NCBI GenBank assembly: GCA_023391075.1
Contig: JAEWBQ010000001.1
Coordinates: forward strand, 1-56,396
Length of the DNA stretch: 56,396 nucleotides
Direction of reading: 5' to 3'
DNA from: Candidatus Parcubacteria bacterium
GTDB lineage: Bacteria > Patescibacteriota > Saccharimonadia > Saccharimonadales > Saccharimonadaceae
Shown: in pieces, positions 23,370-31,068 of the stretch
How positions within the stretch are numbered: the first letter of the stretch is position 1
Layout: the number at the start of each line of letters is the position of its first letter
Position numbers and translations under genes: made by a program
Notes under the pieces: model-generated
The model's database searches: none
Told to the model about the DNA's origin: nothing
What the model saw: only the letters and a program-made list of their open reading frames with translations

Positions 23370-23501
23370 TCACTCCTCGATGGGAGCGAGGGGCTGGTTG
23401 TCGAGGTGCCCGCTGCGGAGCGCGCGGACGGCGTAGATGCCGTAGGCGAGCGTAATGACGAGGGAGGCGCCGGCGCTAGCCAGGGTACTCATCAGATCCA
23501 T
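23370..23501 (-). CDS. 43-residue single-helix membrane peptide, first gene of a micro-operon
   Basis: MDLMSTLASAGASLVITLAY and on to GIYAVRALRSG: one transmembrane helix at the N-terminus, then a short cytoplasmic tail ending in PIEE. AAAGGAAG stands 8 nt before the ATG. The promoter (TTGACA-17-TAAAAT) is perfect in spacing and a palindrome covers the predicted start site. Small single-helix proteins of this kind often modulate a larger membrane partner, or act as toxins; neither can be shown here. Confidence 0.6.
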   Translation of the reverse strand: MDLMSTLASAGASLVITLAYGIYAVRALRSGHLDNQPLAPIEE

Positions 23502-23538
23502 TGCGTCACTTCCTTTACTGTGGGGTTCACTTGACGGA

Positions 23539-23553
23539 TTGTCAGGCTGACAA
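23539..23553. promoter_or_regulatory. 15-bp palindrome at the micro-operon start site
   Basis: TTGTCAG-G-CTGACAA, a perfect 7-bp dyad that overlaps the predicted transcription start on the minus strand. It is a good candidate operator, or a 5'-end hairpin of the RNA. Confidence 0.55.
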
Positions 23554-23554
23554 C

Positions 23555-23583
23555 ATTTTAAACTATAAAACCGATTATGTCAA
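23555..23583 (-). promoter_or_regulatory. Promoter of the micro-operon
   Basis: Minus strand TTGACA (23578-23583), 17-nt spacer, TAAAAT (23555-23560). Confidence 0.8.
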
Positions 23584-23613
23584 TCCTCCTCGGGAAGCAT
23601 TTAGCTTATGCTC

Positions 23614-23677
23614 TTGCAAAATATTGTAAATTTTGCTATAATAATAGTTACAGTAAATAAATCACCACGCGTATAAT
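23614..23677 (+). promoter_or_regulatory. Two tandem promoters of ftsK
   Basis: P1: TTGCAA (23614-23619), 17-nt spacer, TGC-TATAAT (23637-23642). P2: TATAAT (23672-23677), 11 nt before the ATG. P2 would give a leader of about 5 nt, P1 one of about 40 nt; neither has a Shine-Dalgarno. Confidence 0.65.
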
Positions 23678-23688
23678 AGAAAACAGTT

Positions 23689-25935
23689 ATGGCAAAAAAG
23701 AAAAAATCTACTCGGGGTAAATCTAAAGCACCGGCGACACCGCAGCACCGTCTGCCGAGCGGCTTCTGGTCGCAGGTCTGGGCGGTGGTGATGATCGCGT
23801 TCTCGCTACTGCTGGTCGTGGCGTGGTTCGGAGCGGGCGGTCCCGTATTGAACTGGCTGCACAGCACGCTGATTGGCTTTATCGGCTATGCGATTTACGC
23901 CGTGCCGTTGCTCTTCATCTATATCGCGGTCGAAATCTTCCGAGCAGACAACAACCGGGTGCCGTTCGTCGTCAAGTTCGCCACGACGCTGCTGCTGATC
24001 TGGTTGGCCGGATTGTTTGGCCTCATCAAAGACACCGAGGGAACCCACGGGGGCTTCGTCGGTGAAACCGCCAACAACGTCATGCTGTCGCTGGTCAACA
24101 GCGGCGTAGCGGCGTTCATTTACGTCCTCTTTGTCATTATTACCGCACTGTTCGTGCTGCGGATCTCGCCGATTACCGTGATCCGTAAGCTGGGCGAGCT
24201 GTCACGTACCGAAGCGTACGAGCAGAATGCCAATGTCAAAGTCATGCGCCGGGCAGTCGAGACCGCCGCAGTGGCCGCTAAGCCAGCGGCCATCAGTGAT
24301 CTGAAGCTCAACGCCGGCGTGCCGATGCTCGACCCGAGCGAAGTTGCTGCGGTTGACGACAAAGAAAAGAAATCATCGCGCCTGTCGAGCCTACGCGGCA
24401 GTATGAAGCCGGACAAGGCCGCCGAAGAGGGCAGCGCACTCGTTTCAGTCAGTGATCCGAATTGGCAGGCACCGAGCCTTGATCTGCTCGAGAAGAAGCA
24501 AAACCCTGCCGACGCCGGCGATGTCCAGCAAAACGCGGCGACGATTCGCGACACCCTGGCAGAATTCAACATCGACGTCGAAATGGAAGGCGCCAACATC
24601 GGTCCGAAGGTGACGCAGTACACCCTCCGTCCACCAAGCGGCGTCAAGCTGACCCGCATCACGGCGCTTGAGACCAACATCGCCCTCAACCTGGCCGCCC
24701 AGAGCCTGCGTATCGAAGCGCCGATCCCCGGCCAGCGGGCCGTCGGTATCGAAGTGCCAAACCGCAAGGCGGCTGACGTGCGCCTGTACGGCGTGCTCAG
24801 TTCCAAGCAGTGGAAGCAGGGTCGTGAGCCGCTGAGTTTTGCCATCGGTAAGGACATCTCGGGTGAAGCCGTCGTCGGCGAGCTCAACAAGATGCCCCAC
24901 CTCCTGATTGCCGGTCAGACCGGGTCGGGTAAGTCGGTCATGATTAACACGCTGCTCACCAGCCTCCTCTACCGCAACAGTCCGAGTGAAATGAAGCTCA
25001 TTCTGGTGGACCCGAAGCAGGTGGAAATGGCGCCGTACGAAGACATTCCACACCTGCTGACACCGGTCATTACCGAACCGGAAAAGACCATTAGCGCCCT
25101 CAAGTGGGCGGTCAATGAAATGGAGCGCCGTTACAAGTTGCTCGCTGACGAGAAGCTGCGTGACATTAAATCATACAACCAACGCCTGCAAAAGAGCGGT
25201 AAAAAAATTGCCGTCGAAGACGAAGAGGGCCGCACGGCGCAGCATGAAGACGGTGCTATGCCGTATATCGTCATCGTCATTGACGAGTTGGCCGACCTGA
25301 TGATGGTCGCCGCCCGCGACGTCGAAGCCTTGATTGTGCGTCTGGCACAAAAGGCCCGTGCCGTCGGTATCCACTTGGTCCTGGCCACCCAGCGCCCAAG
25401 CGTTGACGTCATTACCGGTCTGATCAAGGCTAACGTGCCGGCCCGTATCGCCTTTACGGTCGCTTCGCAGATCGACTCGCGAACGATTCTCGACCAAGTC
25501 GGCGCCGAAAAACTCCTCGGCCAGGGTGACATGCTGATGCTGACGCCAAGCATGAGCAAGCCGAAGCGTATCCAGGGTGCCTGGGTAATGGACGAAGAAG
25601 TCCTCAAGATTACTGATCATTTACGCCTGCAGTCAGCACCACAGTATAACGATGAAATCATCGCTCAACCGGTTCAATTGAACGGTAAGGGTGGCGTCGT
25701 GATGGACTTTGACGCTGGCAGTGGTGACGATATGTATAACGACGCTCTGCGCGTGGTGATCGAAAGCCGCAAGGCCTCGACCTCACTCCTGCAGCGCCGC
25801 CTGCGCATCGGGTACGCCCGCGCTGCCCGTATCATCGAAGAGATGGAAGAGCAGGGAGTGATTGGGCCGGCTGACGGCTCGCGGCCACGCGACGTGCTGA
25901 TCAGCAGCATGGATGAGCTCGCCACCGAGGCGTAA
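23689..25935 (+). CDS. ftsK: FtsK/SpoIIIE-type DNA translocase
   Basis: 748 residues. It pumps chromosomal DNA through the division septum. A Lys-rich N-terminus is followed by four transmembrane helices (about residues 25-165), a linker, and the motor: beta-domain start around 255, Walker A GQTGSGKS near residue 409, Walker B YIVIVIDELADLMM and VLATQRPSVDVITG. The C-terminal gamma winged helix (LLQRRLRIGYARAARIIEEMEEQGVIGP) reads polarity sequences such as KOPS/SRS. Length and order match short FtsK/SpoIIIE proteins. Confidence 0.96.
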   Translation: MAKKKKSTRGKSKAPATPQHRLPSGFWSQVWAVVMIAFSLLLVVAWFGAGGPVLNWLHSTLIGFIGYAIYAVPLLFIYIAVEIFRADNNRVPFVVKFATTLLLIWLAGLFGLIKDTEGTHGGFVGETANNVMLSLVNSGVAAFIYVLFVIITALFVLRISPITVIRKLGELSRTEAYEQNANVKVMRRAVETAAVAAKPAAISDLKLNAGVPMLDPSEVAAVDDKEKKSSRLSSLRGSMKPDKAAEEGSALVSVSDPNWQAPSLDLLEKKQNPADAGDVQQNAATIRDTLAEFNIDVEMEGANIGPKVTQYTLRPPSGVKLTRITALETNIALNLAAQSLRIEAPIPGQRAVGIEVPNRKAADVRLYGVLSSKQWKQGREPLSFAIGKDISGEAVVGELNKMPHLLIAGQTGSGKSVMINTLLTSLLYRNSPSEMKLILVDPKQVEMAPYEDIPHLLTPVITEPEKTISALKWAVNEMERRYKLLADEKLRDIKSYNQRLQKSGKKIAVEDEEGRTAQHEDGAMPYIVIVIDELADLMMVAARDVEALIVRLAQKARAVGIHLVLATQRPSVDVITGLIKANVPARIAFTVASQIDSRTILDQVGAEKLLGQGDMLMLTPSMSKPKRIQGAWVMDEEVLKITDHLRLQSAPQYNDEIIAQPVQLNGKGGVVMDFDAGSGDDMYNDALRVVIESRKASTSLLQRRLRIGYARAARIIEEMEEQGVIGPADGSRPRDVLISSMDELATEA

Positions 25936-25948
25936 ACCATTCTGCTCA

Positions 25949-25957
25949 TGGTATACT
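25949..25957 (+). promoter_or_regulatory. Extended -10 of the four-gene prepilin cluster
   Basis: TGG-TATACT, 9 nt before the first prepilin ATG. Confidence 0.5.
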
Positions 25958-25966
25958 AAGGGTACT

Positions 25967-26530
25967 ATGGTGGGAATCTCGAAAAAGTCAGGCTTTACGA
26001 TCGTCGAGCTGCTGATCGTCATCATCGTGATTGCGATTCTGGCGGCCATCGTCATCGTGGCCTATAACGGTGTCCAACAGAAGGCGAACAACACCTCACG
26101 CATTAGTGCGATCAACCAACTCATTAAACTGATCGAGGGGTATACGGCAACCTACGGAGCGTATCCGAGCACGAGCAATGTGTGCGGCACGCTTGATAAT
26201 ATCTGTACGAACAGCTCGGGTACTGCAAACGGTGGTGACAACGGTCCACTGATGACGGAGCTGGCAAAGGTCGGCAGACCGCCGCAGTCGCTCCAGCCGC
26301 CGGTCGGTGGCACCTCTGGAGTGCAGTACATTTATGAACCGTCGGCAACATTCAACGGGGTGGCAGCGCCGATTCGCCTGGAATATTGGCTCGACGGCCA
26401 GAATACCCCCTGCGGCGTGACAAATGTCTCTAACTACAGTACGACGACAGCCGTGACGTCGACCACTGGCTATACCGCGTCAAGTACGACAAAGACGACA
26501 TGTTGGATTCGTCTGGGGATGGCAGGGTAG
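25967..26530 (+). CDS. Type IV prepilin-like protein, cluster gene 1
   Basis: 187 residues. Leader MVGISKKSG, then FTIVELLIVIIVIAILAAI (Glu5 present). The globular domain is rich in Ser, Thr and Asn and has about four Cys. First of four head-to-tail prepilin genes with gaps of 1-4 nt, so they form an operon. The TGG-TATACT box supports the ATG at 25967 over an upstream in-frame start inside ftsK. Confidence 0.87.
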   Translation: MVGISKKSGFTIVELLIVIIVIAILAAIVIVAYNGVQQKANNTSRISAINQLIKLIEGYTATYGAYPSTSNVCGTLDNICTNSSGTANGGDNGPLMTELAKVGRPPQSLQPPVGGTSGVQYIYEPSATFNGVAAPIRLEYWLDGQNTPCGVTNVSNYSTTTAVTSTTGYTASSTTKTTCWIRLGMAG

Positions 26531-26534
26531 AGGG

Positions 26535-27074
26535 ATGCATAGCAAATACATCCCACCTGCCATAAAGCTGCGGCCGAAAGGCTTCACGATCGTCGAACTG
26601 TTGATCGTCATCATCGTGATCGCGATTCTGGCGGCTATCGTCATTGTAGCCTATAACGGAATTCAGGCTAAAGCGGCCCAGTCGAAGATTAACAGTGACT
26701 TAGCGACGATCCAGCAGGCAATTTTTGCCGCCCGGTTAAATAATGACAGCCCGCTGTATACGATTTACCCTGTTGGTGGACCCGAGGGGCCATGTCTTGC
26801 CAAGGCCTCAGGTATTGACTTGGCGACGCTCCCCAAGACGGATACGTGCTGGACGGGATATACGAATTTCCTTAGTGCCGTCGCGAGTGCGTCCGGCGTT
26901 AGTATCCAGAGTATAGTCGATCCATGGGGCAGGCCGTATTATGTTAATCCAAACGAGTCCGAGAACCAAACTGACCATTTGTGTATGAATGATCAAATAG
27001 GGACCTATAGCCAGCCGTTTGTGAAAACGACCACGAATGTGATTAATATACCGTTATATAAGAGTACCTGTTAA
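26535..27074 (+). CDS. Type IV prepilin-like protein, cluster gene 2
   Basis: 179 residues. Leader MHSKYIPPAIKLRPKG is a little long (16). The pilin helix FTIVELLIVIIVIAILAAIV follows. The C-terminal domain shares a pattern with cluster gene 3: a Cys in GPCLAK or GYCVTK, then GxDLATL, a Cys-Trp pair (DTCWT / DSCWT), VDPWxRPYYxxxNE, and a final Cys. Genes 2 and 3 are clear paralogues. Confidence 0.87.
   Translation: MHSKYIPPAIKLRPKGFTIVELLIVIIVIAILAAIVIVAYNGIQAKAAQSKINSDLATIQQAIFAARLNNDSPLYTIYPVGGPEGPCLAKASGIDLATLPKTDTCWTGYTNFLSAVASASGVSIQSIVDPWGRPYYVNPNESENQTDHLCMNDQIGTYSQPFVKTTTNVINIPLYKSTC
26581..26650 (+). repeat. Near-identical pilin-helix DNA, copy A
   Basis: A stretch of about 55 bases from ttcacgatcgtcgaactg onwards that differs at only a couple of positions from copy B at 27107-27170. 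Related copies lie at 25992 and 27633. Confidence 0.7.
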
Positions 27075-27076
27075 CT

Positions 27077-27619
27077 ATGATGAAACGTAATGTAACACAC
27101 TCCAAAGGGTTCACGATCGTCGAACTGTTGATCGTTATCATCGTGATCGCGATTCTGGCGGCCATCGTCGTCATGGCCCTTAACGGCGTGCAGGCCAAGG
27201 CGCAGAACAGCAAGATCCAGGCGGACCAACAGATTCTTAGCAAAGCTATCCAGGCCGCCCGCTACAATACGGGCAAGGTACTGAAGGATATCACTGGCCA
27301 AACGGCAACAGCAGGGTACTGTGTGACTAAACCGGCAGGAACCGATCTGGCGACGCTTGATCACACGACCGACAGCTGTTGGACAGTTTACTTGGCGTCA
27401 CTGCAAAAAATCAGCACGGCTTCTGGTGTGATGGTCAATAATCTAGTTGACCCCTGGAATCGACCATACTATATCGATGAAAATGAACAGGAGAACACCG
27501 CTACCTACGGCCCCTGCGGACTAGGCAAGGATAATATCGCGGTATTTCTGCGACCGCTGACGGGATCATGGGGGTCAATGAATTCAATCAGTATGCCGTA
27601 CTTTACGGTGGGATGCTAA
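27077..27619 (+). CDS. Type IV prepilin-like protein, cluster gene 3
   Basis: 180 residues. Leader MMKRNVTHSKG, pilin helix FTIVELLIVIIVIAILAAIVV, then a globular domain with the same GTDLATL, DSCWT and VDPWNRPYY motifs as cluster gene 2. The VDPWGxPY-type motif is also common in GspG-like pseudopilins, where it helps shape a Ca-binding loop. Its start is 2 nt after the previous stop. Confidence 0.87.
   Translation: MMKRNVTHSKGFTIVELLIVIIVIAILAAIVVMALNGVQAKAQNSKIQADQQILSKAIQAARYNTGKVLKDITGQTATAGYCVTKPAGTDLATLDHTTDSCWTVYLASLQKISTASGVMVNNLVDPWNRPYYIDENEQENTATYGPCGLGKDNIAVFLRPLTGSWGSMNSISMPYFTVGC
27107..27170 (+). repeat. Near-identical pilin-helix DNA, copy B
   Basis: See copy A at 26581-26650. 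The identity continues through synonymous codon positions, which suggests recent duplication or gene conversion rather than protein-level constraint alone. Confidence 0.7.
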
Positions 27620-27620
27620 G

Positions 27621-28052
27621 GTGCGGTCAAAAGGCTTTACGGTCGTTGAGTTACTCATCGTGATCGTGGTGATCGCGATTCTTGCCGCCATCGTGACGGC
27701 GGCATATAACGGTGCCCAGCAAAAGGCGCGTGACGCGGTCCGCTCGACCGACATCGCCAATGTGCAGCGGGCGATCGAGATGTACTATGCCGACAATAGC
27801 GTCTACCCGCAGATTTCAGGCGGGGTCGACAATACCGGCTACGCACTGTCGTCGCTTTCTACTCTGCTCGTACCGCAGTATATCTGGGCAATTCCTAATG
27901 ATCCGAATACTAAGCTGACGAACTATCAATACGTGCGCGGCACCGGCGGCAATGCCTATGGTATTCGCATCTCCTACGAAGCACGTACACCGTGCCATAA
28001 AGGCATGTATAACACGGGCCTGACCTGGTGGGGCCTGCAGGCGTGTACGTAA
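27621..28052 (+). CDS. Type IV prepilin-like protein, cluster gene 4
   Basis: 143 residues, the shortest of the four. Starts with GTG, one base after the previous stop. Leader MRSKG, then FTVVELLIVIVVIAILAAIV. The sequence after the helix (RDAVRSTDIANVQRAIEMYYADNSVYP) follows the GspG/PilE-like pattern of a minor pilin closely. A strong hairpin terminator follows. Confidence 0.87.
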   Translation: MRSKGFTVVELLIVIVVIAILAAIVTAAYNGAQQKARDAVRSTDIANVQRAIEMYYADNSVYPQISGGVDNTGYALSSLSTLLVPQYIWAIPNDPNTKLTNYQYVRGTGGNAYGIRISYEARTPCHKGMYNTGLTWWGLQACT

Positions 28053-28070
28053 TAAATGCTCTGTAAAAAA

Positions 28071-28105
28071 TTTGAGCCCGCTTCCTAAAAGGAGACGGGC
28101 TCAAA
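28071..28105. terminator. Terminator of the prepilin cluster
   Basis: TTTGAGCCCG / CGGGCTCAAA, 10 bp; the loop itself contains a short TCCT / AGGA pairing. It also serves the convergent orphan gene. Confidence 0.8.
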
Positions 28106-28148
28106 CTTTTGGGAAACGGGCAGGGCGGGACCGCGCTGGTAGTGGTGG

Positions 28149-28421
28149 TCAGCTGACTTCCGCGACGATTGCGGGGAAGATCTTGCACCACGCTATCAGC
28201 TGTGCGGCCACCTTGTACTTGTTGACCTGATAGCCCAGGAGCTCACGAACGTCGCCTAGGCGTACGGGATCTAGTGGCTGTTCGGCAAAGTCGGAAATTA
28301 CGCCGAGGTTGGCGTGGTTGGTGCCGAACAGCGTGCTGGCTTCAGAACAAAATTCGTCAATGGAACGCAGATCGTTTTCCGCGAGGTGGTCGTTGATCGC
28401 CTCGATGCTAGGCTGACACAT
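28149..28421 (-). CDS. Orphan 90-residue protein
   Basis: Soluble, acidic, mostly helical by composition, with Cys at residues 2 and 24 and another in LIAWCKIF. No signal peptide and no recognised family. The ATG at 28421 is preferred; a GTG two codons upstream is possible. A good promoter (TTGCAA-16-TATAAT, 28459-28486 minus) lies upstream but no clear ribosome site. It is convergent with the prepilin cluster and divergent from rpsF. Confidence 0.6.
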   Translation of the reverse strand: MCQPSIEAINDHLAENDLRSIDEFCSEASTLFGTNHANLGVISDFAEQPLDPVRLGDVRELLGYQVNKYKVAAQLIAWCKIFPAIVAEVS

Positions 28422-28458
28422 GATCACTCAATTCGTGGTTGGAAATAGGGTCTCTTAT

Positions 28459-28486
28459 ATTATAAACTAATTTTACATTATTGCAA
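28459..28486 (-). promoter_or_regulatory. Promoter of the 28149 orphan gene
   Basis: Minus strand TTGCAA (28481-28486), 16-nt spacer, TATAAT (28459-28464). Confidence 0.65.
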
Positions 28487-28497
28487 TACATAAGCAC

Positions 28498-28526
28498 TAG
28501 ACGCAGACCCTAAAATCTAGTATAAT
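28498..28526 (+). promoter_or_regulatory. Promoter of rpsF-ssb-rpsR
   Basis: TAGACG (28498-28503), 17-nt spacer, TATAAT (28521-28526). The leader is about 60 nt. Confidence 0.65.
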
Positions 28527-28540
28527 TGCAGGGTTATCAA

Positions 28541-28585
28541 CTCGGCTTATACCAGATATAAGCATCCATAAGGATTCCGGAGGAG
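28541..28585 (+). promoter_or_regulatory. Candidate S6:S18 leader element
   Basis: A perfect hairpin GCTTATA-ccaga-TATAAGC (28545-28563), then an outer pairing of CTCGG with CCGGAG that would leave a CCG next to the closing stem, just before the GGAGGAGG ribosome site. Many bacteria have an S6:S18-binding motif with a CCG bulge in this leader; the match here is by eye only. Confidence 0.35.
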
Positions 28586-28592
28586 GAACTCT

Positions 28593-28934
28593 ATGAAAGA
28601 ATACGAACTGACCGTTCTGATTCACCCTGACCTCGAGACCGATATCGACGCGCCACTGGCGAAAGTACGCGATATCATCACGAGCGCCGGCGGTGAAATC
28701 GTCAGCGAAGACAACTGGGGTAAAAAGAAGCTGGCGTACCGCATCAAGCGCGAAGACTTCGCTGTCTACGTTTACTTGACCGTCAAGCTTCCAGCTGACG
28801 CGCCGCTCAAGATCAGCAACATCTTGAACATTACCGACGAAGTGCTGCGTTACCTGCTCGTCACTGTCGACGAAAAGGGCCGCAAGGCGCTCGAAGAAGC
28901 CAAGGCTCAGGCCGAAACAACTGAGGAGGAATAG
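28593..28934 (+). CDS. rpsF: 30S ribosomal protein S6
   Basis: 113 residues. S6 binds S18 on the platform of the small subunit. MKEYELTVLIHPDLE, a central NWGKKKLAYRIKRE and a final acidic tail (ETTEEE, as in many S6 proteins) identify it. GGAGGAGG precedes the ATG. First gene of rpsF-ssb-rpsR, an order conserved across bacteria. Confidence 0.95.
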   Translation: MKEYELTVLIHPDLETDIDAPLAKVRDIITSAGGEIVSEDNWGKKKLAYRIKREDFAVYVYLTVKLPADAPLKISNILNITDEVLRYLLVTVDEKGRKALEEAKAQAETTEEE

Positions 28935-28940
28935 GGAATA

Positions 28941-29387
28941 ATGGCTCGCAGTATCAACCAAGTGATTTTGATGGGACGCCTGACGCGCGATCCTGAAGTC
29001 CGTACCACGTCTACCGGCAAGAACATCACCAGCTTCAGTATCGCGGTTGACCGCGGTGGCCAAGAAGACCAGGCTGACTTTTTTGACGTCACTGCCTGGG
29101 AAAAGCTCGGCGAACTGGTGAGCCAGTACCTGAGCAAGGGTCGCCGCTGCCTCGTGCAGGGTCGCCTGCGCCAGGATAGCTGGGACGATAAGGAAACCGG
29201 CAAGAAGCGCACCCGCATCGAAGTGGTCGCTACTGACGTTACCTTCCTGGATGGTCCAGGCGAAGGTGGTAACGGCGGCGGATACACGCCATCGAACGGC
29301 GGCTCAAGCACCTCTCAAAAATCAAACGATGTCGTGATCGAAGACATCGATGACAAACCAATTGACCTAAGCGAAATTCCATTCTAG
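28941..29387 (+). CDS. ssb: Single-stranded DNA-binding protein
   Basis: 148 residues. An OB-fold domain (about 1-105: SINQVILMGRLTRDPEVR, FFDVTAWEKLGE, LVQGRLRQDSW), a Gly/Ser/Asn-rich linker, and an acidic C-terminal tip DLSEIPF that recruits replication and repair partners. It works as a homotetramer on ssDNA. It lies between rpsF and rpsR. Confidence 0.96.
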   Translation: MARSINQVILMGRLTRDPEVRTTSTGKNITSFSIAVDRGGQEDQADFFDVTAWEKLGELVSQYLSKGRRCLVQGRLRQDSWDDKETGKKRTRIEVVATDVTFLDGPGEGGNGGGYTPSNGGSSTSQKSNDVVIEDIDDKPIDLSEIPF

Positions 29388-29400
29388 GAGATACCCAACC

Positions 29401-29598
29401 ATGAAGCGATTCAAGAAGGACGTACCAGCATACTTTGACTACAAAGACGTCAAGACGCTGCAGCGTTTTATCAACATCTACGGCCAGATCGAGCCTATCA
29501 GCAAGACCGGTCTAAGCACCAAGCAGCAGCGCCAGCTGGCTGTCGCAATCAAGCGTGCACGCCACCTCGCCCTGATGCCATTCGTTAGCCAAGGCTAA
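29401..29598 (+). CDS. rpsR: 30S ribosomal protein S18
   Basis: 65 residues. Core of S18 (FDYKDVKTLQRFINIYGQI, TGLSTKQQRQLAVAIKRARHLALMPF). It lacks the Cys-rich N-terminal extension seen in zinc-type S18. AGGAG precedes the ATG. Last gene of the rpsF operon. Confidence 0.96.
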   Translation: MKRFKKDVPAYFDYKDVKTLQRFINIYGQIEPISKTGLSTKQQRQLAVAIKRARHLALMPFVSQG

Positions 29599-29615
29599 TT
29601 TGGAAGATAGAAATT

Positions 29616-29641
29616 GGCTATCGCTCTCTGGGGCGGTAGCC
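29616..29641 (+). terminator. Hairpin between rpsR and efp
   Basis: GGCTATCGC / GCGGTAGCC, 9 bp with one T-G pair, without a strong T-run. It may be a weak terminator, an attenuator or a processing site in the leader of efp. Confidence 0.45.
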
Positions 29642-29680
29642 ATATTCTAGCCTCTAACAATCTAACCCACGGAGAATACA

Positions 29681-30241
29681 ATGTACCAACCAACCGACCT
29701 CAAAAAAGGCACCGTCTGCCAAATCGACGGCAAGCCGTACCGCGTCATCGAATACGGCCAAAAAGTCATGGGCCGCGGCGGCAGTATCGTCAACGTCAAA
29801 TTGAAGAACTTGATCGACGGCAGCGTCATCCCGAAGACTTTTAAGGGTCAGGACAAGATCGAAACCGCCGAAGTCAGCAACAAGACCGTCCAGTATCTCT
29901 ATAACGACGGCACCGATTTCTACTTCATGGATCCAGAAACGTTCGAGCAGTTCCAGCTGAGCGCCGACATCGTCGATACGGCCGCTGGCTACCTCAAAGA
30001 GGGCGACAACCTGACACTGCAGTTCTTTGGCGACCGTGTCATCAACGTCGAGCTTGCCAAGAACGTCTACCTAGAAGTCACCTACGCTGAAGATGTCGTC
30101 AAGGGTGATACGACCAGCAGTGTCCTGAAGGACGCCACGCTCGAGACTGGCATTACCGTTAAGGTACCTGCCTTTATCAAGACCGGTGACATCATCTCTG
30201 TCGATACCTCGACAGGTGAATACCGCGAGCGCAAGAAGTAA
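29681..30241 (+). CDS. efp: Elongation factor P
   Basis: 186 residues, normal length. EF-P rescues ribosomes stalled at polyproline. Three beta-barrel domains, with YRVIEYGQKVMGRGGSIVNVK in domain I. The tip residue is Arg32 in Gly-Arg-Gly, the type that EarP rhamnosylates in some bacteria; no modification enzyme is in this window. The many Pro-rich proteins here (DHH-like, surface proteins) are plausible clients. Its stop is directly followed by the tlyA ATG. Confidence 0.96.
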   Translation: MYQPTDLKKGTVCQIDGKPYRVIEYGQKVMGRGGSIVNVKLKNLIDGSVIPKTFKGQDKIETAEVSNKTVQYLYNDGTDFYFMDPETFEQFQLSADIVDTAAGYLKEGDNLTLQFFGDRVINVELAKNVYLEVTYAEDVVKGDTTSSVLKDATLETGITVKVPAFIKTGDIISVDTSTGEYRERKK

Positions 30242-30970
30242 ATGGACAAACAACGGCTCGACCAGTATCTGACGAGTCGTGGCCTGGTGACCAGCCGGTC
30301 GCAGGCTGAAAATTATATCCGTCTCGGCAAAGTGACGGTCAATGGCCAGGTGGTGAGTAAGCCGGGCTTTTTCGTGCGCCACACCGCCAAAGTAGAACTG
30401 AAAGCCGAAGAACAGTACGTCAGCCGGGCAGGACTGAAGCTGGCCAGTGTGGCACAGCTGCTCGGGCTGGATTTTCGCGGCAGCGTGGTGCTCGATGTCG
30501 GCAGTAGCACCGGCGGCTTTACTGACTACGCACTGCAGCACGGCGCCCGCAAGGTGTATGCCGTGGACGTGGGGACGGAGCAGTTGCATCCGAGCCTGCG
30601 CGGCGACGAGCGGATCGAGCTGCACGAAAAGACGGATATCCGTGACTTTGTGATTACCGGTGATACGCCCGGTATCGTCGTGATTGACGTTTCATTCATC
30701 AGTCTGCGCGAGATTTTGCCGTATATCGCGACTCACCTGAGCGGCCCGCAGACGCAGATTGCTGCCATGCTCAAGCCGCAGTTCGAAGCTGGTCGTAACC
30801 AGACCAACAAAGGTGTTATCAAGAACGAAGCCGTCCGCCGTCAGATCCTGAGGGACTTTGAGCTGTGGGCTAAACAGTATTTCGTGATCCGGGACAAGCG
30901 CGACAGCGAGGTAGCAGGGACCAAGGGTAACCGCGAGCGCTTCTACTTGCTTAGCCCCCTGAAAAAGTAG
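30242..30970 (+). CDS. tlyA: TlyA-family rRNA 2'-O-methyltransferase
   Basis: 242 residues. An N-terminal S4 RNA-binding domain (about 1-60, RLDQYLTSRGLVTSRSQAENYI) is fused to an FtsJ-like methyltransferase with SAM motif VVLDVGSSTGGFTDYALQHGA (near residues 81-101) and a catalytic-type Lys in AAMLKPQFE. TlyA methylates 16S C1409 and/or 23S C1920. The short and long types differ at the N-terminus; this one has a full S4 domain. Translationally coupled to efp (no gap). Confidence 0.93.
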   Translation: MDKQRLDQYLTSRGLVTSRSQAENYIRLGKVTVNGQVVSKPGFFVRHTAKVELKAEEQYVSRAGLKLASVAQLLGLDFRGSVVLDVGSSTGGFTDYALQHGARKVYAVDVGTEQLHPSLRGDERIELHEKTDIRDFVITGDTPGIVVIDVSFISLREILPYIATHLSGPQTQIAAMLKPQFEAGRNQTNKGVIKNEAVRRQILRDFELWAKQYFVIRDKRDSEVAGTKGNRERFYLLSPLKK

Positions 30971-30996
30971 ACATTTTATACATTTTGTGTTAAAAT
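30968..30996 (+). promoter_or_regulatory. Promoter of the sortase-like gene
   Basis: TAGACA (30968-30973), 17-nt spacer, TAAAAT (30991-30996). The -35 overlaps the end of tlyA. Confidence 0.7.
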
Positions 30997-31010
30997 ATAC
31001 TAAATAACTT

Positions 31011-31029
31011 CGAACGGCAAGCACGTTCG
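31011..31029 (+). promoter_or_regulatory. 5' leader hairpin of the sortase-like gene
   Basis: CGAACG / CGTTCG, 6 bp with a 7-nt loop, starting about 8 nt after the predicted transcription start. Confidence 0.45.
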
Positions 31030-31068
31030 GGTGTTATGTCGTTCTTCACACTACTGGAAAGGAGTGCC

